A stretch of 64,000 nt of DNA from Bacillota bacterium (GCA_029555925.1 JAKPQU010000630.1:1-64000); one strand, 5' to 3'; positions 53,890-62,277 are shown, counted from the first letter of the stretch. Notes: generated by a model not told the origin, from the letters alone. Numbers and translations are program-made.

Positions 53890-53981
53890 CTGAGGTGAGC
53901 ATAAATATATGCTCTCGTAACGCGTAACGCGTAACGCGTGACGGGAGGAAGACCTTTATTAAATGCTTATGCTCAGGTCAG
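53890..53981. repeat. TA-flanked miniature element, family A copy 3
   Basis: CTGAGGTGAGCATAA to TTATGCTCAGGTCAG with TA at 53888-53889 and 53982-53983. The core is four heptamers followed by GGGAGGAAGACC. Reverse complement of copy 2 apart from a few substitutions and a short deletion. Confidence 0.78.
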
Positions 53982-53983
53982 TA

Positions 53984-54048
53984 TATGAGAAGCGTGAAAG
54001 GAGGGTACACTCCCATTCTTCTCAGTGACCACCCGGTCATGGCTGTTG
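53984..54048. repeat. Family C fragment, copy 4
   Basis: TATGAGAAGCGTGAAAGGAG, TTCTTCTCA, then GTGACCACCCGGTCATGGCT, matching the order of copy 1 without the heptamer core. It abuts the family A copy. Confidence 0.55.
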
Positions 54049-54238
54049 GTACCAGGGTAAGTGTTATAAATTTCGGAAAATGATAAGAAACCGTTCTATA
54101 ACGCAATTGTTCTTCTTTAACAATTTAAATTATTTTTTTATCCTTTTATTTTACTTAAGAAGGATTTTTAAAATTCCCTATAGAATATAAATTTACGATA
54201 GCTTTCAGCTCAAAAGCAATTTGTTATTCACAATAAAA

Positions 54239-54289
54239 AGTCCGCCTCCCGAAGCAAGCGTCGCACAAAAGACATGCTCGGAGCGGACT
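54239..54289. other. Structured element, possible ncRNA or leader
   Basis: AGTCCG (54239-54244) pairs with CGGACT (54284-54289), continued inward by CTCC with GGAG, GA with TC and GC with GC, enclosing a 20-base loop. It is the only G+C-rich spot in about 400 bases of AT-rich DNA ahead of the amidase-like gene. A palindrome ACTAGTATATAACTAGT follows at 54306-54322. There is no U-tract, so it is not a simple terminator. The rest of the 614-base gap holds only the two repeats above. Confidence 0.45.
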
Positions 54290-54463
54290 CGTTGAATAAA
54301 CATATACTAGTATATAACTAGTCATATTATACCATAAAATGTAAATTAAAAACTAAAATTTACATCATAATTATTATCGACTGAAAGAGGAGAAACTTTA
54401 ATAAAAAAATAAGTTTTTTATTTCCCCAACATACCCTACATTTTACAGCTGGAGGCTTAAAAA

Positions 54464-55492
54464 ATGAATATTATAGGAATAATATTTCACTGGTCAGAAG
54501 GTACATATACTCAGACTTTCAATAATTATCATTATAATATTACCTATGATAGTAACACAAAAAAAGCAGGCGTAATTAAAACATGTTGCAGTGATTTCGA
54601 ACCAAAGGATCATACATGGCACAGGAATAACGGCAGAATAGGCATATCACTCTGCTGTGCATCGGGGTTAAGCCGTGAAAATCTTGGAGATTTTCCGCCT
54701 GCAGAAGCGCAAATTGAAACAGCCTGCGCCCTTGCAGGCAGGCTGGCTCATATTTACAGTATAAAAAAAGATGAAATAAATACTCATGCCGTATGGGCTT
54801 TCATAGACGGCTACGGTATCCATTCAAGAGATAAGGCAATAAAATGGGATCTATGGATACCCTCCTGGGAAGACGGGAAAAATCTGACACAGGTTATGAA
54901 AGATAAAACATTATGGTATAAGGATCAATTTCATCTGCATGTTGATAATTCTGACGGCCTGTATGAAGAGAAAACAATAGATTTAATAAACGGCGAAAAA
55001 CTTTATCTGCCATCGATCTTTAAAGTTAGCAGAGAAGCTCATATTGTCACGGAAAATCACAGCAGGTTCAAATATTCATGGCCTGAATCATTTAAAGATT
55101 GTATTGAAGAACATTATAAACTATCAGAACGTTACACAGGTTATACCATGATAAGAAACGAACCGTGGTGCTTTCCATATAACACAGGCAGTTATTTCGG
55201 TCAGGAAAGAAAAGAACAAAAACCTTCGGAAGCAGAAGAAGGATGGTATATAAATTTGAAGTGGAAAAAAGCCCCACGCAAAGGTACAAGGTTTATTATA
55301 AAAAACCCTGTTAACGGCAGATCAGTTGTAGCCATAGCAGGGTATGATACATGGAGAGGCAACACAGGAGACATGATAGGCGGAGTATGTGAGGAAATAC
55401 ACCATTATCTGGGAACAGATCATGGAGGTAAACTGGAAGTAGGTTTTGCATGTGATCAGACGCTCGGGCCGGGGCCCGGTGAATTTAAATAA
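54464..55492 (+). CDS. N-acetylmuramoyl-L-alanine amidase-like protein
   Basis: The N-terminal about 140 residues resemble the amidase_2/PGRP fold: IIFHWSEGTY with the first zinc-ligand His9, YHYNITYD, DHTWHRNNGRIGISLCCASG, PPAEAQIETACALAGRLA, and a TYR-like INTHAVWAFIDGYG with a further His. The C-terminal about 120 residues have no family I can name (FIIKNPVNGRSVVAIAGYDTW). There is no signal peptide, so export would need lysis or another route. SD GGAGG nine bases before the ATG. Convergent with the phosphodiesterase gene, four bases apart. Confidence 0.68.
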   Translation: MNIIGIIFHWSEGTYTQTFNNYHYNITYDSNTKKAGVIKTCCSDFEPKDHTWHRNNGRIGISLCCASGLSRENLGDFPPAEAQIETACALAGRLAHIYSIKKDEINTHAVWAFIDGYGIHSRDKAIKWDLWIPSWEDGKNLTQVMKDKTLWYKDQFHLHVDNSDGLYEEKTIDLINGEKLYLPSIFKVSREAHIVTENHSRFKYSWPESFKDCIEEHYKLSERYTGYTMIRNEPWCFPYNTGSYFGQERKEQKPSEAEEGWYINLKWKKAPRKGTRFIIKNPVNGRSVVAIAGYDTWRGNTGDMIGGVCEEIHHYLGTDHGGKLEVGFACDQTLGPGPGEFK

Positions 55493-55496
55493 AAAA

Positions 55497-56459
55497 CTAC
55501 CCCTCCATAAACCTCTCCGGCGTATCTGTTATAATCCCGTCCACACCTGTTTTATTCACCAGCCTGTTCACAAGTTCCGGCGAATTGGACGTATAGGAAT
55601 AAACCTCTTTATGTTCATCATGAGCCATGTGCACAAAAGTGCTTCCAATAAGTGCCCAGTAAGGTAATATTATATCTGCCTTCTGTCCGAGAGAGCCTTT
55701 CAGGGACGCCCTCTCGCCTATTTCTTTGGACACAAGAAATCCTGCCCCTCCTCCTGCAAGCATGCACCCTATAGAAACCAGTGCACCTGCTCCTCCTATA
55801 AGACCTCCTGCAAGACCTGCGACCATACCGCCAACTGTGCCTATCTTAAGTGCTTTTACAAGAGGAGCTGGAGAAATAAGAAGACCTGTTTTTATTTCCG
55901 GCGCCATTGCTTCAATATTTTCACTTACAGATTTATCAAAAGACGTTATAAATACGTCGTTTTTAAAACCTTTTTCTTCTACGAGTTTGAGTATATCTTT
56001 TTCAATACCCGGATATTGAAGGGAATTTTTCACTTCAATGTCAACCTTTACTTTCCCCTTTGCCCACGTAAGAACCTCTTCCAGAGTGGGAATCTTCTCT
56101 CCTTTGAACTGGGGGCCGAACCATGAACCTGCATCAAGTTCTTTAAGTTCTGCCAGAGTAAAATCTCTTACCTTTCCATGGCCGTTTGTCGTTCTGTCAA
56201 TAGTATCGTCATGCATGATAACAAGATGGCCGTCTTTTGTCCTGTGAACATCAAGCTCTATTGCTGTTGCACCATGTTTAAAAGCCTCTTTAAAAGAAGC
56301 CATGGTGTTTTCCGGCGCAAGTTTCGATGAACCTCTGTGGGCTATTATCAGTGCTTTATTTGAAAGGGACGTTTTATCTTTAATCTCAAGGTCCGGTTCT
56401 TTCTGTTTTACCTGGCTTATTACATTCTGTTTTTGAATAAAGGAACTTTCTATTTTCAT
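55497..56459 (-). CDS. Glycerophosphodiester phosphodiesterase with glycine-rich insert
   Basis: The GDPD motifs are clear: ALIIAHRGSSKLAPENTMASF, ELDVHRTKDGHLVIMHDDTIDRTTNG, and VDIEVKN; the catalytic HR, E/D and H residues are present. These enzymes cleave glycerophosphodiesters to glycerol-3-phosphate and an alcohol. Between barrel strands a hydrophobic, Gly/Ala-rich stretch of about 35 residues is inserted (GGMVAGLAGGLIGGAGALV, near 205-240), able to form a membrane hairpin. The N-terminus (KDKTSLSNKA) is disordered, without a signal. Confidence 0.88.
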   Translation of the reverse strand: MKIESSFIQKQNVISQVKQKEPDLEIKDKTSLSNKALIIAHRGSSKLAPENTMASFKEAFKHGATAIELDVHRTKDGHLVIMHDDTIDRTTNGHGKVRDFTLAELKELDAGSWFGPQFKGEKIPTLEEVLTWAKGKVKVDIEVKNSLQYPGIEKDILKLVEEKGFKNDVFITSFDKSVSENIEAMAPEIKTGLLISPAPLVKALKIGTVGGMVAGLAGGLIGGAGALVSIGCMLAGGGAGFLVSKEIGERASLKGSLGQKADIILPYWALIGSTFVHMAHDEHKEVYSYTSNSPELVNRLVNKTGVDGIITDTPERFMEG

Positions 56460-56537
56460 AAATTATACCCCTTTCTCAGGTTAATAATATATATACAAAA
56501 TAACATTTATAATCAACCTTGTCAATTATTTAATAAT

Positions 56538-56867
56538 TTAATCGACAAGCATCTCTTTTATAACGGATTTTATCTTCTTAACGGTATGGTCATCAATTAT
56601 TCCGAGTTTTTTTATCAATCTTTTTTTATCTACAGTACGAATTTGGTCCAGTACTATCCATCCGTCTTTATCTTCAAATCTCACAGGAACACGGGTTTCA
56701 TACGGATGAGATTGTGTTGTCATAGGAGCAATTATAACTGTTTCAATATATCTGTTCATTTCATCAGGTGAAATAATAACACAGGGACGCACTTTTTTTA
56801 TTTCATGGCCTGTAGAAGGGTCAAGGGAAATCAAAAATACATCATATTGACTGACTACCATTCCCAT
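56538..56867 (-). CDS. mazF: MazF/PemK-type toxin
   Basis: A 109-residue endoribonuclease toxin of the MazF family: YDVFLISLDPSTGHEIKKVRPCVIISPDEMN, VIIAPMTTQ, VRFEDKDGWIVLDQIRTVDKKRL. The conserved Arg of VRPCVI and the Thr of APMT are the expected catalytic residues for sequence-specific mRNA cleavage. Its start overlaps the end of the antitoxin gene by 13 bases; the ATG two codons on is an alternative. It would be autoregulated with its antitoxin. Confidence 0.93.
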   Translation of the reverse strand: MGMVVSQYDVFLISLDPSTGHEIKKVRPCVIISPDEMNRYIETVIIAPMTTQSHPYETRVPVRFEDKDGWIVLDQIRTVDKKRLIKKLGIIDDHTVKKIKSVIKEMLVD

Positions 56868-57103
56868 CCCGCCATATCTAAATCAATATTATCATCTATA
56901 ATCATTCGATCTTCATTCAATTCTCTCATTTTTTTAAAAGATTTCTCCCAGTTCTTTCTGGGCTCTGCTTTAACAGGTTTAATAATTATGCTGTTATTTT
57001 TTACTTCCATAAATACCTCTTTTTCAATATGGCATTCTTCCAGTATTTTTTTAGGTATTCTTATACCTCTGGAATTTCCTATCGGAATAATTGCTGCTTT
57101 CAT
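56855..57103 (-). CDS. mazE: MazE/AbrB-type antitoxin
   Basis: The 82 residues have an N-terminal SpoVT/AbrB swapped-hairpin domain (AAIIPIGNSRGIRIPKKILEE) and an acidic C-terminus (NEDRMIIDDNIDLDMAGWEW) that would bind the toxin. The frame extends 32 codons further, but AAGGGGG six bases before ATG 57103 and the domain start fix the N-terminus. It lies upstream of and overlaps the toxin gene, the standard mazEF order. Confidence 0.92.
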   Translation of the reverse strand: MKAAIIPIGNSRGIRIPKKILEECHIEKEVFMEVKNNSIIIKPVKAEPRKNWEKSFKKMRELNEDRMIIDDNIDLDMAGWEW

Positions 57104-57118
57104 AACAATCCCCCTTGA

Positions 57119-57151
57119 TGTAATTATAATGTAATTACCATTACAAGTCAA
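57119..57151 (-). promoter_or_regulatory. mazEF promoter with overlapping operator repeats
   Basis: On the minus strand TTGACT (57146-57151), 17 bases, TATAAT (57123-57128). TGTAAT occurs at 57119-57124 and 57130-57135, with the inverted ATTACA at 57140-57145. The palindrome lies in the spacer and is a likely autorepression site for the antitoxin complex. Confidence 0.75.
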
Positions 57152-57185
57152 GAATTTTGTCACACCAGAGATTACAAAAATCAAC

Positions 57186-57215
57186 TTGACTTTCTCCATA
57201 AAAAAATCTTATTAT
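57186..57215 (+). promoter_or_regulatory. Promoter of the DUF6765-like gene
   Basis: TTGACT (57186-57191), 18 bases, TATTAT (57210-57215), divergent from the mazEF promoter and about 35 bases before the likely start codon. Confidence 0.55.
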
Positions 57216-57251
57216 ATATAAAGAACATAGATGAAAGAGAGAAAATTTATC

Positions 57252-58400
57252 ATGAATATAGATTTCCATTATTACTGTATGGCAATTCTATCTATGGCGG
57301 CAGGATATGACAGGGAGGATGCTTTCACTATCGCCTATGCTTCCCAGTATCTCGATGATGCCACAGACGGCACTCCTTTAATTATCGGCAAAGAAGGGAA
57401 TGAATTCTATCCTGTCCGAACCCAGCATATAGGAGTTAAAGCCTTTCTGGAAAGCTACTGGAGAGAAATCTATATGCCCTTTCATTTTCCTCCTCCTCAT
57501 CCTTACGGGAACGGCAATTTCTCTTTTATTGTAGAATCTGCACTTGATCAGTCTCTTCTGTCTCACAGGATTTTAGATGAAGCCATGAATGAACCTCCTG
57601 ATGAAACGATCGCTCACCCCGATGAAATGATGAGGATGAGGCTTAAATGGCGCAGAAATCTCTGCCGTACCGGCATAGCAATACATACTTTTTCAGACTC
57701 ATGGGCACACCAGGGTTTTTCCGGAAGATTTAACTGGGAAAATAATGTTATTGCCATATATGAACGTGCATATGATAAAGATGAAGAAGAATACAACAGA
57801 CGAAGTATTTTCTGGAGAGTATTACCACCTGTAGGTCATGCCAGAACAGGTCTCTATGCGGATAATACGGATTTTATCGGGAAATATATTATCAGAAAAA
57901 ACGGCAGCGGAACAGAAGAGATAAAAAGGAATAATCAAATAGAATTCTTACAGGCAGCAGAGGCAGTTTATAATAAATTACTTTATGCGAAAAAACCCGA
58001 TTATATGGAAAAAGTCAATATAATTCCCTGGGAAAATCTGAGGGATAAAATAAATAAATTACTCACATCACATGAGGTTAATATGAAAAAAAGATGCTGG
58101 AACTGGCTCCGGGAATTCAAAGATATAATTACAGGCAATATGTGGAGACATTTCAGATATGATATAAAAAAATGGAAAAGAGAGGCTTTAAAGAGCGGCA
58201 AAAACAAAAATATAGATGACATGTATAACTTTCCAGATGTAAACTGGGAAGATTTCCGGCAATCGCTCTGGTTTCATTTCCATGAAGCAGCAAGACAGCA
58301 GCGTAATTTTGTAATGAATAAACTGCCGCCACCTTACGGTACAAAAGAAGGTTTTCCTGAAACAGAAAGTAATTTCAGCGAAAATTCGACTCTGTCATAA
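57252..58400 (+). CDS. DUF6765-like protein
   Basis: This resembles proteins annotated DUF6765, which begin MDIDFHYYxIAxLxxxAGF. Here it is MNIDFHYYCMAILSMAAGYDREDAFTIAYASQYLDDATDG, with later conserved HTFSDSWAHQGFSGR and PVGHARTGLYAD. The recurring His and Asp (FHYY, DD, HTFSDSWAH, GHA) suggest a metal-binding phospholipase-C/S1-nuclease-like helical fold, but this is inference. The Met at 57252 is preferred over 57231, as it matches the family start and follows GAAAGAGAG. No signal peptide. Confidence 0.65.
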   Translation: MNIDFHYYCMAILSMAAGYDREDAFTIAYASQYLDDATDGTPLIIGKEGNEFYPVRTQHIGVKAFLESYWREIYMPFHFPPPHPYGNGNFSFIVESALDQSLLSHRILDEAMNEPPDETIAHPDEMMRMRLKWRRNLCRTGIAIHTFSDSWAHQGFSGRFNWENNVIAIYERAYDKDEEEYNRRSIFWRVLPPVGHARTGLYADNTDFIGKYIIRKNGSGTEEIKRNNQIEFLQAAEAVYNKLLYAKKPDYMEKVNIIPWENLRDKINKLLTSHEVNMKKRCWNWLREFKDIITGNMWRHFRYDIKKWKREALKSGKNKNIDDMYNFPDVNWEDFRQSLWFHFHEAARQQRNFVMNKLPPPYGTKEGFPETESNFSENSTLS

Positions 58401-58444
58401 GTTTTATATAAACCTCTGTTAAATCCTTTTCTTATTTCTTACAA

Positions 58445-58473
58445 TTGAAAAAAACAGAAAAAACCTTTATAAT
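58445..58473 (+). promoter_or_regulatory. Promoter ahead of the crcB-like remnant
   Basis: TTGAAA (58445-58450), 17 bases, TATAAT (58468-58473), followed by AAAGGAG at 58494-58500. Confidence 0.55.
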
Positions 58474-58518
58474 ATCGTTTAATATTCGCTATTAAAGGAG
58501 ACATCTATAATTTCATAT

Positions 58519-58638
58519 ATGCTTGTTTTTATAGGCGGAGGACTCAGAGCAAGTATGAGATATCTTATGACTATGATCTTTGCCGGCCATCTGAAATATC
58601 CTTCGGTATCTATATGGGAATATCCATATTCTTATTAA
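58519..58638 (+). pseudogene. Possible CrcB-like fluoride channel remnant
   Basis: The 39 codons read MLVFIGGGLRASMRYLMTMIFAGHLKYPSVS..., similar to the start of CrcB channels (GGxxGAxxRY followed by Pro about 15 residues on). The frame then ends, where CrcB should run to about 120 residues. The usable SD (58494-58500) is 18 bases from this ATG and lines up better with an ATA/ATT triplet, so the start codon also seems lost. No fluoride riboswitch motif is visible in the 20-base leader. The similarity is short and could be chance. Confidence 0.35.
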
Positions 58639-58654
58639 ATTCAGGAGGTATGAC

Positions 58655-58744
58655 ATGAACCTTCCTGTATTTGCTCTCTTTCCTCTTTCCATATTGAACA
58701 ATAACTGCAATAAATTTCTGCTCTGTAGAAGGTTTGAAAATTGA
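58655..58744 (+). CDS. Small ORF with consensus SD, unknown
   Basis: A 29-codon frame (MNLPVFALFPLSILNNNC...) starts six bases after a perfect AGGAGG. It is hydrophobic at the N-terminus and Cys/Lys-rich at the end. It may be decay product of the sequence upstream. No family is recognised. Confidence 0.25.
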   Translation: MNLPVFALFPLSILNNNCNKFLLCRRFEN

Positions 58745-58746
58745 CC

Positions 58747-59643
58747 TTATTTCACAGCCACAGCAAATTCTTTATTTAAAATCTGTGTTCTCTTTGTGAC
58801 CTTTGCCATCTGAATTCCTACGATAACGAGAATTATCCCTGCTATCTGAACGGCGCTGAGAGGTTCTTTCAGGATAAGGGCGGCACAGAGTATAACAAGA
58901 GGTCTCTGAAGAAGGCCTATAACAGACATTCTCGTAGAGCCCATAAAATATATGGCCATAAGAAAACTTATATTTGCAATAGCGGCGGCAACACCTATAA
59001 TACTGCCTATAACCCATGTATTGACTGACATAGGCCACACGGTGGGCAGAAAAAACAACGCCACAATGGCATCCATTATAAACATATAGGTAGATACCTG
59101 CATGGGAGGAAAGGTTCTTGTGGCATCATCCAGTTGTGTCCGATAAATAGTGGATACGGCAACAGAACCGAAAGCGCATAAAAGTCCTAGTATATTGAAG
59201 GTCTGAGAATTTGATGTTCCTCTGTGTATTTCAATACTGAGTAAAATACCTGCAAAACAGAATAAAAAACCAATCCAGAATCTCTTAGAAAGTATTTCCT
59301 TTCCGAGCATTTGATTTACAATTGCCACAAAGGCCGGAGTGGCGGTAATAATTGTAATGACTACGACGGCAGTAAGATATTTCAAAGCAACAAGGACAAG
59401 GCCGCATGTACTCATAAGAAGCAGTGCCAGCCATAAAAGACCGGCCGTATTTTTCCAGCCAATCCATCTGTATCTTTTTACAAGAGGTAAAACTACAATA
59501 CCTCCTATAAGAAACCGCAGTATGAGCAACTCATAAGGAGTTACAAAATATCTGTATCCTATCTTGGAAAGGACAGGTTCTACGGCAGATGAAACAACAC
59601 ATATAAATGCACATAAGAACGAATTAATATTTTTATTAAACAT
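58747..59643 (-). CDS. EamA/DMT-family transporter
   Basis: The 298 residues have ten hydrophobic helices and two EamA repeats (LRFLIGGIVVLPLVKRYRW... and the C-terminal PLVILCAALILKEPLSAVQIAGIILVIVGIQM). DMT transporters export amino acids, metabolites or drugs. The start overlaps the stop of the ATP-grasp-like gene by 8 bases, indicating coupled expression. Together with the next two genes it suggests export of a small product they make (inference). Confidence 0.9.
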   Translation of the reverse strand: MFNKNINSFLCAFICVVSSAVEPVLSKIGYRYFVTPYELLILRFLIGGIVVLPLVKRYRWIGWKNTAGLLWLALLLMSTCGLVLVALKYLTAVVVITIITATPAFVAIVNQMLGKEILSKRFWIGFLFCFAGILLSIEIHRGTSNSQTFNILGLLCAFGSVAVSTIYRTQLDDATRTFPPMQVSTYMFIMDAIVALFFLPTVWPMSVNTWVIGSIIGVAAAIANISFLMAIYFMGSTRMSVIGLLQRPLVILCAALILKEPLSAVQIAGIILVIVGIQMAKVTKRTQILNKEFAVAVK

Positions 59644-61072
59644 AATATTTCTGCAGAGGCGGACAGGCTTCTGCCCCGATAACGGGAAGTATTATTCCTC
59701 CTCCTACGAGATTCATTTTCTTTACTTTTCCTTTTTCCTCCAGAACATTTGTCCTCGTAAGGGCAGTGCCGGTAAAAGCACCGTTTATATGATGGGGACA
59801 GAAATCATATTCGACACGGTGGTTTATAAGATGGCCGTCATCGTCTATATCCGTTACCCCTATGGTCGGATAGGTCACCCTTTTCTGGAAGATAAAACCA
59901 TCAAGGTCAGTTCTCTCTTTAATTATATCCATCCATGATTTCTCACTGTGGGCTGCACCGAATTCCACACCTTTACCGAAACCTGCATCGGCAGGTTTTG
60001 TAATCCAGAGATCCTTTTCTTTTATCACAGTGTCCGTCATATGAGTCTCATATTTAAGATTTACAGAATAAGGAACAATTTCTTTAATTATCCTGTCTTC
60101 TTCTTCTGAAAGGCCTATCTCTTTACGGCATTCTTCATTGCTCAGGAGAGAAAAAACCTCCTTTGTCCGTGTAAGCCAGACTCTGGTGGCATTAATAATA
60201 AGATATTTATCGGGATTATGGCAGATTGTTTCATAATCTTTAATATTGAGTCCTTCTTCCCTGTATTTCGTCATATATACGGAATTTCTCCATATCATGT
60301 CTATTTCCTGATTATCAAACATTATCTTCTCACCGGACAGGCTTATTTCATAGGGGAAACAGACCTTAATGGAAAGTTTTTCACCATATTTTTCCCTGGC
60401 AAGTTCTTCACATATAAGGGCCATCTGGGGAAGGTCTATAAATTTAGGCAAATATCCATGTTCTATTACAAGTGCTATATTGTGAGGAAATTTACCGGCA
60501 TATCTGTAAGTATATTCATCTACGAACCAGTTCAGGATATGATGAGCCAGAAGAACAGGCTGATAAAAAAAGCCCAGGGAATTCAGGAAATGAGATGCCA
60601 TCCTCTGGGAAACATCATAAAAATCAATAGCAAGAGGTGCAGCCTGATTGACTTCTATGATGGAAAAATCACCTGTAAAAAAATTCAAATATCCATCAAT
60701 CCTTCTGTGACGTCTCTTTAAAGAATAATCCGATTCAAAGGTGCATTCTTCTACAAGGTGCCTTCCTCCGGGAGTCAAAGAATTCATCAGACGGTTATAT
60801 AGAGGGCCTCCTCTGTCACAGAGAATATATTGTTCAAGCTTAATCAAAACATCTATGAAAAGCTCCAGTTTCGCTGTAACATTTTTTATTATGTCTTTCG
60901 TTACAATATAAGGTACGGGGAATACGGTAACAGGCATGGGGTCACTCTTAAGTCTCTCGTCTTTTATCTTATCATAGGTAGCAATTTTCTGGCATTCCCG
61001 GCAGATTCTCACAAGTTCTTCAGGAGGCGTTTCCTCCAGGCATTTTATTAAGTTTTCATTTGTAAGTTTCAT
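59636..61072 (-). CDS. ATP-grasp/glutathionylspermidine-synthase-like enzyme
   Basis: The 478 residues include a pre-ATP-grasp region with IIEVNQAAPLAIDFYDV and an ATP-grasp-like core: DLWITKPADAGFGKGVEFG (near 365), IFQKRV, and a C-terminal LVGGGIILPVIGAEACPP. The layout resembles the 44.1 kb protein (also ending with a GGGIIPV-type motif), so the two are distant homologues. A peptide- or amide-bond-forming role is likely. The frame extends to 61198 through repeat-derived sequence (ITHHASRITHYASR); AAAGG before ATG 61072 fixes the start. It is coupled to the exporter. Confidence 0.72.
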   Translation of the reverse strand: MKLTNENLIKCLEETPPEELVRICRECQKIATYDKIKDERLKSDPMPVTVFPVPYIVTKDIIKNVTAKLELFIDVLIKLEQYILCDRGGPLYNRLMNSLTPGGRHLVEECTFESDYSLKRRHRRIDGYLNFFTGDFSIIEVNQAAPLAIDFYDVSQRMASHFLNSLGFFYQPVLLAHHILNWFVDEYTYRYAGKFPHNIALVIEHGYLPKFIDLPQMALICEELAREKYGEKLSIKVCFPYEISLSGEKIMFDNQEIDMIWRNSVYMTKYREEGLNIKDYETICHNPDKYLIINATRVWLTRTKEVFSLLSNEECRKEIGLSEEEDRIIKEIVPYSVNLKYETHMTDTVIKEKDLWITKPADAGFGKGVEFGAAHSEKSWMDIIKERTDLDGFIFQKRVTYPTIGVTDIDDDGHLINHRVEYDFCPHHINGAFTGTALTRTNVLEEKGKVKKMNLVGGGIILPVIGAEACPPLQKYYV

Positions 61073-61091
61073 AGGTTGTACCTTTCTTTTA

Positions 61092-61237
61092 AATCGTGAC
61101 GCGTAATGCGTGATGCGTGATGCATGATGCGTGATGCCATAATCGTGACGCGTGACGCGTAACGCGTGACGCGCAGGGTAAGCCTGCTCACTTTTCACTT
61201 TTCACGACTCACGACTCACGACTCACGACTCACGACT
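61092..61237. repeat. Composite heptamer element with GCAGGGTAAGCCTGC hairpin
   Basis: GTGATGC and GTGACGC units with ATAATCGTGACG, the palindrome GCAGGGTAAGCCTGC, then TTTTCAC and five CACGACT units ending at the stop of the SbnB-like gene. A related palindrome, inverted, is at about 62487-62500 and a variant near 63930. Confidence 0.78.
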
Positions 61238-62277
61238 CAAATCCATTTACATGATGTCCATAGAGTAAGTTTCGTTCCAATCCCTTTCCTGATTGCTTCT
61301 TTATAAACCCTCCAGGCCACAAGGCCGTCTTCAAAAGCAAGGCCGATAGGAGAAAAGAATATATTCTCATCACGGGACTGTCTTCCCGGCTTTTTCCCTG
61401 CAAGCACGGGAGCTATGTCTTCCACTACACTTTCCGGTATGACCCCCTGAAATACTGCAAGAGCAAGAGTCTGAACGCCTCTATGTTTATTCTGTTCCCA
61501 TATATCGGTAAATACCCTGTCCATACGCTTCAGGAGTATTGTTTCCGACTCATAACATCCTATATTTATAACTGTAATACCTTTCTCCTTAACCCATTCC
61601 GCTTTCACAACAGGTTTATCCATATTAGGCAAACAGGTAACTATAAGACTGCAATCTTTTACTGCTTCTTCTGCCGTATCTACAGGGATAATATTGAGTC
61701 CTGTCCTTTCGCCCATTTCTTCGGCAAATCTATGCTTTGCCTCTCTTCTGGAATAAACCTTTACTTTTTTAAGATGCGGCAAAGCGAGTTGGAGGCCGAG
61801 AAGCTGTGTCCTCATATTGACACCTGCTCCTACGAGTCCGATTTCTTCGGTTTCCGGATCGGCAATTTTTTCTGCTACAATACGTGTAACTCCTCCAGTT
61901 CTTGTGGCGCTTATTACCTGTGCATCCATTACACAGAGAGGGGTTTTTGTAACAGAATCAAAGAGTATTGTAAGACCTGCGGCTCTCGGAAGTCCTATTT
62001 CCACATTGGGAGGCATGGCTCCAAGGATTTTACAGGAATAGATCTCCTCTTCTCCGAGATCCACACAGGCAGGAAGAAAATTTACAAGGCCCGCTCTATG
62101 TTCATGATCTTTCTTTTTAATTTTCAATGATGTTTTCAGGGGCTGAACAATTCTATCTTCTAAAAGTAATTCAAACCCTCTCTTTACATCTTCTGATGCT
62201 TTATTTACATCATTTCCTCCGCAGGCAATTACATCTTCAAGAGAGAGAAACAATATGTTTTTTTCGGGATATTCCAT
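61237..62277 (-). CDS. Ornithine cyclodeaminase/SbnB-like NAD-dependent enzyme
   Basis: The protein belongs to the ornithine cyclodeaminase/mu-crystallin family: GLPRAAGLTILFDSVTKTPLCVMDAQVISATRTGGVTRIVA, the NAD loop IGLVGAGVNMRTQLLGLQ, YSRREAKHRFAEEMG, and VINIGCYESE. The family includes ornithine cyclodeaminase, alanine dehydrogenase and SbnB, which releases 2,3-diaminopropionate during staphyloferrin B synthesis. The RTGG loop leaves the exact reaction open. SD AAAGGA ten bases before the ATG. It leads a set with the ATP-grasp-like enzyme and the EamA exporter, separated from the first by a repeat element. Confidence 0.85.
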   Translation of the reverse strand: MEYPEKNILFLSLEDVIACGGNDVNKASEDVKRGFELLLEDRIVQPLKTSLKIKKKDHEHRAGLVNFLPACVDLGEEEIYSCKILGAMPPNVEIGLPRAAGLTILFDSVTKTPLCVMDAQVISATRTGGVTRIVAEKIADPETEEIGLVGAGVNMRTQLLGLQLALPHLKKVKVYSRREAKHRFAEEMGERTGLNIIPVDTAEEAVKDCSLIVTCLPNMDKPVVKAEWVKEKGITVINIGCYESETILLKRMDRVFTDIWEQNKHRGVQTLALAVFQGVIPESVVEDIAPVLAGKKPGRQSRDENIFFSPIGLAFEDGLVAWRVYKEAIRKGIGTKLTLWTSCKWI

